The notes under the pieces are model-generated. The model saw only the letters and a list, made by a program, of their open reading frames with translations, did not search any database and was not told where the DNA came from. Positions 5,031 to 11,381 of a stretch of 11,381 nucleotides of DNA are shown here, one piece after another. Positions within the stretch are counted from its first letter, which is position 1. The number at the start of each line of letters is the position of its first letter. The DNA is from Candidatus Bathyarchaeota archaeon (GTDB lineage: Archaea > Thermoproteota > Bathyarchaeia > 40CM-2-53-6). Location of the stretch: assembly GCA_005888675.1 (NCBI GenBank), contig VBBA01000008.1, forward strand, positions 1 to 11,381, given 5' to 3'. The translations under genes and the position numbers were made by a program.

Positions 5031-6494
5031 CTACCCGGCATGGACGGGCGGTTTGACTGAGGCAGCTTCTGCTACTTCAGCTGTCTGTCTTAATTCCTTT
5101 GGGCCTCTGAGTGCAGAGATCCCAGCGGCGATAAGATTTACGGCTGCAAATGCAACCAATGCCACTTTCAAACCGTTGAGAAGTAAGACCCTGTCAGATA
5201 GTGCAGCAAGCGTCTCGTTACTAGTTATACTGATGAGACGATTGTAAGGAATGACGATTGTCATCATCGCGGTGGCGAACGGGATGCTACCGACAATGCT
5301 TGTGTTGATTACCAGTACCCTTATGCCAGATGAGATTCCACGCCTCGACGGCGGGACAGCACCCATGACACTGCTGGCGTTTGGGCTCCGGAAGAGACCG
5401 ATGCCGAAACCAACCAGTGAGAGCCAAATCGCGACCTGTATGTAGGGAGTATCGATATTCAATCCTGACATAAGTACGAAACCAATCGAAGCGATCGATA
5501 AACCAAGTGTGCTGAGGCCTCTAGCTCCATACTTGTCGGAAAGCGAGCCGCTAGAGGGACCGACGAGAAGAAGGGTTGCCTCTAATGGTATCAATGCCAG
5601 ACCTGCATTGTATGCTGAGAATCCTCTGACAAGTTGAAAGTATAATGTCATGACAAAAGCGAGTGATGCAAAGGCCAGTCCACTGAAGAGGTTGGAAAGG
5701 TTACCTATGGTAAAGACTCGGTTCTTGAATAAAGACAGATCAAGGACCGGAGACTTGGTATGTCTTTCTATTGATAGGAAAATAACTGTCAGAACAAGAC
5801 TAGTCAAGAGTAACAAGACCGTAATTGGCGAGTCTAGGCCGCCCAGGGTAAGACCGAGGAGGAGGCTCGTAATGGCTCCCGAGAATGTGACTGCCCCAGG
5901 AATGTCGAATTGTTCCTTGGCCGCGGGGGCTGAGATTTCCCGGAGTCTCTTGCGCGACCAGTATGTGCCGAATATTCCCACGGGGACGTTGACAAGGAAG
6001 ATGGATCTCCAGCCGATAATCGGTGTGACGATTAGAATTCCGCTAAGAGTATAGCCTGTTATGGTGCCGGCGTTAATTGCTACCTGATTGAGCCCGATAC
6101 CCTTTCCCAATTGACCCGTACCGGCAAAGGCGTCTGTAACAATGGCAACACCGTTCACGAAGAGTAATGCGGCGCCAGTTCCCTGGACCAGGCGAAATGC
6201 AAGCAAGAACTCAGCCGTAGGCGACAAGCCAGACAACAAAGACCCCACGGTGAAAATTGCGAAGCCCCAAGTGTAGAGCCGAACTCTTCCAAAGAGGTCC
6301 GCGACTCGGCCAATGGTCACGAGCAGTACTGTGATGGCGAGCCTGTAGATTGTGATGATCCAGATGCCAACGACGATGTTTGTGTGAAGGTCATTGACGA
6401 CCGTCGGAAGCCCAACTATTATGATGCTGGCGTCGAGGGTCGCCATGAAAATTCCGACGGTTGTGACAGTGAGCACGACCCACTTGTAATCCAT
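5031..6494 (-). CDS. MFS drug/metabolite exporter, DHA2 (EmrB/QacA-type, 14 TM)
   Basis: Proton-coupled export permease of the major facilitator superfamily. The 487 residues and the hydrophobic pattern fit the 14-helix DHA2 branch. Motifs: LDASIIIVGLP at the end of helix 1 (20-30, motif D1 'lDxTvvNvAlP'), GRVADLFGRVR in the helix 2-3 loop (62-72, motif A), FRLVQGTGAAL (100-110, motif B with Arg101), AGTITGYTLSG (142-152, the antiporter motif C region, lacking the common GP), and GWRSIFLVNVPVG (161-173), typical of EmrB/QacA relatives. The C-terminus is a short hydrophilic tail. The substrate is unknown. ATG 6494 is preceded by GAGGG seven bases upstream, one of the few plausible ribosome-binding sites in the window, and by an A/T-rich stretch (about 6539-6549) that could be a TATA box. 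It is 157 bases after the proline dehydrogenase stop, so it may be independently transcribed. Confidence 0.92.
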   Translation of the reverse strand: MDYKWVVLTVTTVGIFMATLDASIIIVGLPTVVNDLHTNIVVGIWIITIYRLAITVLLVTIGRVADLFGRVRLYTWGFAIFTVGSLLSGLSPTAEFLLAFRLVQGTGAALLFVNGVAIVTDAFAGTGQLGKGIGLNQVAINAGTITGYTLSGILIVTPIIGWRSIFLVNVPVGIFGTYWSRKRLREISAPAAKEQFDIPGAVTFSGAITSLLLGLTLGGLDSPITVLLLLTSLVLTVIFLSIERHTKSPVLDLSLFKNRVFTIGNLSNLFSGLAFASLAFVMTLYFQLVRGFSAYNAGLALIPLEATLLLVGPSSGSLSDKYGARGLSTLGLSIASIGFVLMSGLNIDTPYIQVAIWLSLVGFGIGLFRSPNASSVMGAVPPSRRGISSGIRVLVINTSIVGSIPFATAMMTIVIPYNRLISITSNETLAALSDRVLLLNGLKVALVAFAAVNLIAAGISALRGPKELRQTAEVAEAASVKPPVHAG

Positions 6495-6651
6495 TTAGGA
6501 GCCCTCGTTATCCCGGAGAATCCCATTCGAATTCAACGCCTAATTTAAGGAAAGCAACGAGTGGCCGAGAACCAAATCTGAAGATTCACACATTCTTGGA
6601 CGGGAATACGTTCGAAAGAGTGCGGTCGACTCGGTTAGAAGTGTCGACTGT

Positions 6652-7503
6652 TCAGCCTGTCATCGATCGCATCAGCAAGAGAATGTTTCTCTTCCTTTCT
6701 CTAAGCCTCCTCTTGCTGTAGTTGTACCATTCTGGACCATATGGAATGTATTCTCCCACCTTGTATCCCTCATCTACGAGTTTGTCTTTCAGATCATCCC
6801 TGATACCCTTGAGGAATTCGAATTCGAAATCAACAGAGCGTTCCTTATTCAGAACTTTAGCTTGTGCGATCAACTTGTCATCATGTGTTCCTACGACGAA
6901 TCTGCTTCCATTCTCGAAGAGGATTCTCAAGAGACCAAGATAGTTCTGGTCAACCTCGGTCTTCTTCTTGAAAGCCACGTCAGCACTCTCAGGATAAGCT
7001 CCCTTAACGAGACGTATCATGCTTCCAATACCAAGGAGGTTTTCTAGGTCGGACCTTGTCCTTCTCAAGTTCGCCTGCAGGCAAAGCCCAAGATCTTGGT
7101 AACTGTTGAAGTGTTCGCGATAGACTTGAATTGTATTTTCGGTATATGGCGAGTTCTCCATGTCGACCCAGACGGAACGCTTCGTCTCCTTTGCCTTGTC
7201 TAGAATTCGATCGAGATTTTCACTAAACAGGGACTTTTCAGCGGTCAACCCGAGTTGGGACGGTTTGACGGATATCGCTCCGATGACGTTTGCCTCGTGC
7301 ATACTGTCCATCAATTTCAAGTATTCTTCGACGTACTCTTCTATCAGCTTCCTGTCGGGTGTGTGTTCTCCCAGCCGATTTACGATCGCTGCCATCTTTT
7401 TCTCGTTCGTGTGTTGTGCGTCAAGGATTGCGTCTTCGAGGTTGTAGCCAGCTATCCAACGTTTAGCTACGCGGTAGAGTAATCGTTCAGTGATGCCGGG
7501 CAT
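6652..7503 (-). CDS. Proline dehydrogenase (monofunctional PRODH)
   Basis: FAD-dependent oxidation of L-proline to pyrroline-5-carboxylate, the first step of proline breakdown, normally passing electrons to quinone at the membrane. The 283 residues correspond to the bare barrel domain of monofunctional bacterial-type PRODH. Conserved blocks in order: SVKPSQLGL (78-86), VWVDMENS (111-118), LQANLRR (142-148), RLVKGAY (164-170), GTHD (205-208), FEFLKGIR (228-235) and EYIPYGPEWYNYSKRRLRE (251-269). The paired Arg265-Arg266 match the substrate-carboxylate arginines of PutA. ATG 7503 gives a normal N-terminus. It lies 58 bases downstream of the iron-ADH relative on the same strand. The gap carries a five-T run on the minus strand, so read-through is possible but a separate promoter cannot be excluded. 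No pyrroline-5-carboxylate dehydrogenase is in the window. Confidence 0.93.
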   Translation of the reverse strand: MPGITERLLYRVAKRWIAGYNLEDAILDAQHTNEKKMAAIVNRLGEHTPDRKLIEEYVEEYLKLMDSMHEANVIGAISVKPSQLGLTAEKSLFSENLDRILDKAKETKRSVWVDMENSPYTENTIQVYREHFNSYQDLGLCLQANLRRTRSDLENLLGIGSMIRLVKGAYPESADVAFKKKTEVDQNYLGLLRILFENGSRFVVGTHDDKLIAQAKVLNKERSVDFEFEFLKGIRDDLKDKLVDEGYKVGEYIPYGPEWYNYSKRRLRERKRNILLLMRSMTG

Positions 7504-7561
7504 TCATCCACAAACTCTCAGTTCGTTCTGGTGCGAGTAAAAAGAGTTGCCAATCAGACAC

Positions 7562-8722
7562 CTAGTACACTCGCTCCAATAGGCGGAGAACTTCGCCAGC
7601 GTCTTGTCTTAAAGCAACTTCTTCGGCTATCTTTGGTAGATCCTCCCTAGGAATATTGTAGCTACTTAGTTTTCTTGTCAGAGATAGCTCACTCAATAAT
7701 TCCGTGACTCTATCAGCGGCCGTCAAACTGGCTTGCTCGACAGTCATCTTGTCCACCTGAACTCCTTCAGCTAGTGCAACAGGGATGAGACGTTCTGGTG
7801 TCTTGCTGGCAGTCATTCTCATAACTTCTGCAAGAGTGATGCATGAAGTGATGCCGTGTGGAATGTCGTATCTTGCTCCTATAACTCGCCCAATGGCATG
7901 ACTCAATCCTGTCCCTACACTGATCGGTCCTGCGTAGGACATCCAAGCAGCCATCTGACAGGAAAGTCTAGAGGTAAGATCGGCCGGATCTTCACTCGAT
8001 TTTGGCAGGTATCGGAAGATGAGTCTAATTGCCTCTAGGGCAAGCGTGTCAACATATGGTTGGTGTTTCGGAGAAATGATTGATTCGACTGCATGGTCGA
8101 GACTCCTTATTCCCGTGGATGACCACAACCACTTCGGTGTGGGAATTGTGAGTTGAGGGTCGAGGAAGACGAGTCTCGGGACCATGCGAGGGTCTCTCAC
8201 ACCCATCTTTCGCTTCTGATTTTCATCTGTCATTCCGGCGGTATGAGAAAATTCCGCAGCTGAGAGTGTCGTAGGGATCGCTATGTGCGGTAACGCTGGT
8301 TTTGAGAAGTCTCCAGACAATTCTTTTACGAGGATTTTTGTCGAGTCAATGGGGCTTCCGCCTCCGAGGCTGATCAATGCGTCAGCTCCTGCCTCTCGCA
8401 CCTCCTGAGACGCTTTCTCTATGGGTCCGAGTGGAGCATGTTGTAGTATTCCATGGAATATTCCGACAAGTTTCCTCCCGGAGTACTCTATGACTTGCGG
8501 TACAAGCTTCGTTTTACCAAAGATTGTTCTGCCTGTTATGAGAAAGGGCTTCTTGCATCCGAGTCTGTCAAGTTCTTCGCTCAGGTGCCTTGATGACTCT
8601 GGTCCGAAACGGACCCTCTCTATAGGTAAGTAGGTGTACTCTCCTGAGGGAATATCCTCTGAGGATTGCTCCATCTCATTCTGCGGGAGTCGGGTTGGAT
8701 AATTAGGACTTGGCACAAACAT
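7562..8722 (-). CDS. Iron-containing alcohol dehydrogenase superfamily, maleylacetate reductase-like, altered metal site
   Basis: NAD(P)H-dependent dehydrogenase of the group III (iron-ADH) superfamily, 386 residues. The N-terminal Rossmann-like half has ISLGGGSPIDSTK (117-129) and IPTTLSAAEFSHTAGMTD (149-166). The C-terminal helical half has GIRSLDHAVE (204-213) and GLSHAIGRVIGARYDIPHG (272-290). Classical iron enzymes such as FucO bind metal through Asp-His-His-His. Here the aligned residues are Arg206, His210, Thr271 and His289, so two ligands are missing, while the catalytic-region His275 is kept. A degenerate metal site is known in maleylacetate reductases and relatives, so an activity on maleylacetate or another oxo-acid or aldehyde is possible but unproven. 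ATG 8722 was used; a second ATG at codon 17 (8674) lies nearer the conserved core and is a real alternative. It is divergent from the homogentisate operon across 113 bases and upstream of proline dehydrogenase. Confidence 0.85.
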   Translation of the reverse strand: MFVPSPNYPTRLPQNEMEQSSEDIPSGEYTYLPIERVRFGPESSRHLSEELDRLGCKKPFLITGRTIFGKTKLVPQVIEYSGRKLVGIFHGILQHAPLGPIEKASQEVREAGADALISLGGGSPIDSTKILVKELSGDFSKPALPHIAIPTTLSAAEFSHTAGMTDENQKRKMGVRDPRMVPRLVFLDPQLTIPTPKWLWSSTGIRSLDHAVESIISPKHQPYVDTLALEAIRLIFRYLPKSSEDPADLTSRLSCQMAAWMSYAGPISVGTGLSHAIGRVIGARYDIPHGITSCITLAEVMRMTASKTPERLIPVALAEGVQVDKMTVEQASLTAADRVTELLSELSLTRKLSSYNIPREDLPKIAEEVALRQDAGEVLRLLERVY

Positions 8723-8835
8723 GTCCTCTCAGCACGTTATTCAGACTGATGAGTCCTTGTGAGATGGATTCCGAGCGTTAGAAACAGCTAAAACCTGCCC
8801 TGCTAATCGGTGAAAACGGAGTCGTCAGAAAACCG

Positions 8836-9933
8836 TTGCAACAAGTCGAACAGTTGCCGATCGAAGGGATTGATTACGTTGAGCTTTACGTCGGAAACGC
8901 TAAACAAGCAGCATTCTTTTACCAGAACGCGTTTGGATTCCAACCCGTAGCGTACAGCGGTCCGGAGACTGGGGTCAAGGACAAGGTTTCCTACCTTCTC
9001 CAGCAGTCGGACATCCGCCTTCTACTTACTACCGGTCTCGTTCCTGATCATCCTGCATCCAGATTCGTTCAAACACACGGGGATGGAGTCGCAGACATTG
9101 CGATGCGGGTCCAGAATGTGGATTGGCTGTACAAGGAGGCAGTGAAGAGAGGAGCAAAGGGCATCATGGAGCCGAGAGTTTTGAAGGATGAGCACGGAGC
9201 GTTGAAGGGCGCGGCGATTTCCGCCTACGGAGACACGGTTCACACGTTCATCGAGAGATCACAGTACAAGGGGACATTCGCTCCGCACTTCAAAGCAATT
9301 GAGTCGAAGATGAAGGCGGAACCTGTCGGGCTTCGCCGCGTTGACCATGTTGTTGCTAACGTTGAGGAGGGAAAAATGGATTATTGGGTTGAGTGGTATG
9401 GCAGAGTCTTCGGATTCACTCAACTGGTTAGCTTCGATGATCGAGACATAAGCACCGAGTACTCAGCGCTCAAATCCAAAGTGATGCGCAACGTATCAGG
9501 TACCGTCAAGTTCCCGATTAACGAGCCTGCCCGTGGAAAGAAGAAGAGCCAGATCCAAGAGTACCTAGAATTCTTCAAGGGAGCCGGCGTCCAGCATCTC
9601 GCAATCTCCACCGACGACTTGGTCTCAACAGTCACGAAATTACAATCGCGAGGCGTGGAGTTTCTGCTCACTCCAGACTCCTACTATGACGAGTTGCCCA
9701 AGAGGATGAAGGATCTCCCGGAGAAATTGGAAACGCTGCGACAACTCAGAATTCTTGTAGACAAGGACGATAAGGGATCAATGCTTCAAATATTCACAAA
9801 ACCCCTCCAAGACCGTCCGACCCTCTTCTTCGAATTAATCCAGAGGAAGGGAAGTGAATCCTTCGGAAAAGGCAACTTCAAGGCCCTCTTCCAAGCAATA
9901 GAGCTGGAGCAAGAGAAAAGAGGAAACCTCTAG
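8836..9933 (+). CDS. hpd: 4-hydroxyphenylpyruvate dioxygenase
   Basis: Non-haem Fe(II) enzyme converting 4-hydroxyphenylpyruvate and O2 to homogentisate and CO2, the entry step of the homogentisate route for tyrosine and phenylalanine. The 365 residues are full length, made of two vicinal-oxygen-chelate domains. The N-terminal domain begins GIDYVELYVGNAKQAAFFY (11-29), with AFGFQPVAYSGPETG at 32-46. The catalytic domain carries the 2-His-1-Glu triad: His171 in VDHVVANV, His254 in GVQHLAIST and Glu333 in LFFELIQRKG. The C-terminal GFGxGNF-like signature (SFGKGNFKALFQAIE, 342-356) closes the active site in the family. The start must be TTG 8836: no ATG or GTG occurs between it and the upstream in-frame TAG at 8779, and the protein is complete from there. 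No Shine-Dalgarno site is well placed. A weak TATA-like GCTAAAACC lies at 8787-8795. It is first gene of the operon with FAH and HmgA. Confidence 0.96.
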   Translation: MQQVEQLPIEGIDYVELYVGNAKQAAFFYQNAFGFQPVAYSGPETGVKDKVSYLLQQSDIRLLLTTGLVPDHPASRFVQTHGDGVADIAMRVQNVDWLYKEAVKRGAKGIMEPRVLKDEHGALKGAAISAYGDTVHTFIERSQYKGTFAPHFKAIESKMKAEPVGLRRVDHVVANVEEGKMDYWVEWYGRVFGFTQLVSFDDRDISTEYSALKSKVMRNVSGTVKFPINEPARGKKKSQIQEYLEFFKGAGVQHLAISTDDLVSTVTKLQSRGVEFLLTPDSYYDELPKRMKDLPEKLETLRQLRILVDKDDKGSMLQIFTKPLQDRPTLFFELIQRKGSESFGKGNFKALFQAIELEQEKRGNL

Positions 9934-9948
9934 GCGTCAGCAAACGCC
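9933..9948 (+). other. 5-bp hairpin between the HPPD stop and the FAH start
   Basis: GGCGT-CAGCAA-ACGCC forms a perfect 5-bp stem with a six-base loop. It starts at the last base of the HPPD stop codon and ends three bases before the TTG start of fumarylacetoacetase. No Shine-Dalgarno site is present in this 18-base gap. It could influence re-initiation or mRNA processing, or be chance. Confidence 0.4.
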
Positions 9949-9951
9949 ACT

Positions 9952-10983
9952 TTGAAACTGGTCACTTACACCGATAAGAAGGACGAGTCTGGCAACACCA
10001 GTGCCGGCCTAGTCTGGGGAGACTGGATACTAGACATTAGACATCTTCCAAGCATTGCAAAACGATTAGGCATTAAGACACTCCGAGCACCGTCGAGATT
10101 TTCCAAAGGAAACAAAACCGTCCTAGATGTCATCGCCCGAGGACCTGAGACTCTTGCAGAATTGCAGACACTGTCGTGGCGTGTCTTCAATCGTATGAAA
10201 CCAGGCACTGAGAATGAAGGGCTCAAGCGATTGGAAAAATCGCGACTGTTAGCGCCTATTCCAAAACCTCCCACTCTAAGGGATTTCTACGCGTTTGAGG
10301 AACACGTGAAAGCTGCCCGTGCAAAGAGAGGGCTTGAGATGGTCCCTGAATGGTATGAGATTCCCGTCTTTTACTATTCTAATCCTAACGTGATTTACGG
10401 TCCAGACGATGAGATCCCGATCCCGTCCTATACCAAAGCACTGGACTTCGAGCTCGAAGTTGCATGCGTGATCGGGAAAAAGGGCCGCGACATCCCTCTA
10501 GAGCAGGCGGAGTCTTGCATCGCCGGCTACACGATCATGAACGACTGGAGCGCAAGAGACATCCAAGCAAAGGAGATGAAAGTTGGACTTGGTCCTGCCA
10601 AAGCTAAGGATTTTGCGACTTCGATAGGACCATGGCTTGTAACACCTGACGAACTGGAGGATACGAAGACGGGACGAGGAACCTACAAGCTGGAGATGAC
10701 CGCCCGGGTGAATGGCAAGCAAGTATCCAAGGGAAACATGGCATCCATGCACTGGACGTTTCCACAAATGATCGTGCATGCCTCCCAGAGTGTTGAGTTG
10801 CGGGTTGGGGACGTGTTTGGATCTGGAACTGTCGGAACCGGTTCCTTAGTCGAGCAGCAGTCCAAGAGGACGAAATGGTTGAAGCCTGGAGATAATGTGG
10901 AACTTGCGATAGAGCGACTTGGAACTCTTCGGAATAGAGTTATAGAGGCAAAGGCGAAGAAGGCGAAAGAAGAAGGTAACTAG
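9952..10983 (+). CDS. fahA: Fumarylacetoacetase (FAH family)
   Basis: Hydrolyses fumarylacetoacetate to fumarate and acetoacetate, the last step of the homogentisate route. The 343 residues comprise an N-terminal cap domain and the FAH beta-roll. Catalytic and metal residues align with mouse FAH: Asp111 in RDFYAFEEH with the catalytic His118 seven residues on (as Asp126/His133), Glu167 and Glu169 in FELEVACV, Asp198 in NDWSARDIQ, and Lys219 in AKDFATSIGPW. GSGTVGTGS (290-298) matches the conserved loop. FAH-family members include other acylpyruvases, but position between HPPD and HmgA makes fumarylacetoacetase the likely role. The start is TTG 9952, giving MKLVTY, the usual family opening. 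The C-terminus is Lys/Ala/Glu-rich. It is 18 bases after the HPPD stop; its own TAG directly abuts the HmgA ATG. Confidence 0.95.
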   Translation: MKLVTYTDKKDESGNTSAGLVWGDWILDIRHLPSIAKRLGIKTLRAPSRFSKGNKTVLDVIARGPETLAELQTLSWRVFNRMKPGTENEGLKRLEKSRLLAPIPKPPTLRDFYAFEEHVKAARAKRGLEMVPEWYEIPVFYYSNPNVIYGPDDEIPIPSYTKALDFELEVACVIGKKGRDIPLEQAESCIAGYTIMNDWSARDIQAKEMKVGLGPAKAKDFATSIGPWLVTPDELEDTKTGRGTYKLEMTARVNGKQVSKGNMASMHWTFPQMIVHASQSVELRVGDVFGSGTVGTGSLVEQQSKRTKWLKPGDNVELAIERLGTLRNRVIEAKAKKAKEEGN

Positions 10984-11381
10984 ATGCCCAGCTACTACCA
11001 CTTGGGGAAAATTCCGCCGAAGAGGCACACTCAGTTCAAGAAGCCTGATGGCTCATTCTATCCTGAAGAAATCTTCGGTACGGAGGCATTCTCCGGAGTA
11101 TACTCCACCCTATACCACAACAACCTTCCAACACGAGTCTCGCATATCAAGAAGCTCAAGGATCTTTCTGTTGCTGAATGGGAGACTGATGTGCATCGGC
11201 ACCATCACTTACGGACAAAGGGAGTCGAAGCAGGCGGCGACGCTATCGCTTCGCGGCAGCCACTGTTCTTTAACGAGGACGCGTTCATCTCTGTCTCCCG
11301 TCCCACGCATAATATGGACTATTTCTTCCGCAATGCACAAGGCGACGAACTCTACTTTGTCCATGAAGGGACCGGGACACT
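10984..11381 (+). CDS. hmgA: Homogentisate 1,2-dioxygenase (N-terminal part, 3' end outside window)
   Basis: Fe(II) cupin enzyme that opens the ring of homogentisate to maleylacetoacetate, the middle step between HPPD and FAH. 132 complete codons are visible and the frame is open to the edge, so the catalytic C-terminal cupin is not seen. The N-terminus MPSYYHLGKIPPKRHTQF is a strong match to the family opening (compare YYHKLGEIPxKRHTQF), followed by KPDGSFYPEEIFGTEAFSG (about 19-37), YSTLYH (39-44), and later RPTHNMDYFFRNAQGDELYF (about 105-124), the conserved start of the cupin core. ATG directly follows the FAH TAG with no spacer, and GAAGGT lies six bases upstream inside the FAH gene as a possible ribosome-binding site. 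Co-transcription with HPPD and FAH is near certain. Confidence 0.94.
   Translation, partial: MPSYYHLGKIPPKRHTQFKKPDGSFYPEEIFGTEAFSGVYSTLYHNNLPTRVSHIKKLKDLSVAEWETDVHRHHHLRTKGVEAGGDAIASRQPLFFNEDAFISVSRPTHNMDYFFRNAQGDELYFVHEGTGT

Noticed and set aside
5650..6054. 134-residue + strand open frame
   Set aside because: It lies wholly inside the MFS exporter on the opposite strand, is rich in Arg and Pro as antisense frames are, and shows no domain.
6625..6648. Two GTCGAC copies forming a 6-bp stem just after the proline dehydrogenase stop, considered as a terminator
   Set aside because: GTCGAC is itself palindromic so two copies pair automatically, the 12-base loop is large, and no T-run follows on the minus strand.
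1..11381. CRISPR arrays, IS elements, integrases, tRNA or rRNA genes
   Set aside because: No regularly spaced repeats, transposase-like proteins, terminal inverted repeats or RNA gene signatures were seen anywhere in the window.

Overview
The window looks like chromosomal DNA from an archaeon, probably a mesophilic to moderately thermophilic heterotroph with roughly balanced base composition. The evidence is indirect. Several genes start with GTG or TTG and lack a convincing Shine-Dalgarno site. One gene has a TATA-like box about 25 bases before its GTG, the spacing expected for a leaderless archaeal mRNA. A free-standing alanyl-tRNA editing protein sits beside an LsrF/archaeal class I aldolase. 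No rRNA, tRNA, CRISPR array, IS element or integrase was found. A precise lineage (for example a soil Thermoproteota/Nitrososphaeria-type or Thermoplasmatota archaeon) cannot be fixed from this stretch alone.

Layout, left to right. (1) 1-735 (+) is the C-terminal end of an FtsX/MacB-type ABC permease. (2) 762-1595 (-) is a polytopic membrane protein with a His-rich motif. (3) 1694-2254 (+) is a small nitroreductase-family flavoprotein. (4) 2261-3827 (-) is a two-gene unit, LsrF-like aldolase then AlaX editing protein. (5) 3828-4093 is an unusual intergenic region with five short perfect hairpins. Two of them share an identical GATAGT loop with covarying stems, and they lie on either side of a TATA-like box. 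(6) 4094-4924 (+) is a haloalkane-dehalogenase-like alpha/beta hydrolase. (7) 5031-8722 (-) holds an iron-ADH-superfamily dehydrogenase, a monofunctional proline dehydrogenase and a 14-TM DHA2-type MFS exporter, all in one direction. (8) 8836 to the right edge (+) is a tight operon: 4-hydroxyphenylpyruvate dioxygenase, fumarylacetoacetase and the start of homogentisate 1,2-dioxygenase.

The best-supported biology is the homogentisate route of tyrosine/phenylalanine breakdown: 4-hydroxyphenylpyruvate to homogentisate (HPPD), ring opening to maleylacetoacetate (HmgA), and final cleavage of fumarylacetoacetate to fumarate and acetoacetate (FAH). The maleylacetoacetate isomerase and the aminotransferase are not in view. 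Proline dehydrogenase next door suggests a local amino-acid catabolism cluster. The divergent iron-ADH relative lacks two classical metal ligands, as maleylacetate-reductase-like members do, and may act on a related organic acid or aldehyde, but this is inference.

There is no gene-free stretch longer than about 270 bases. The most unexplained sequence is the hairpin-rich region 3828-4093.
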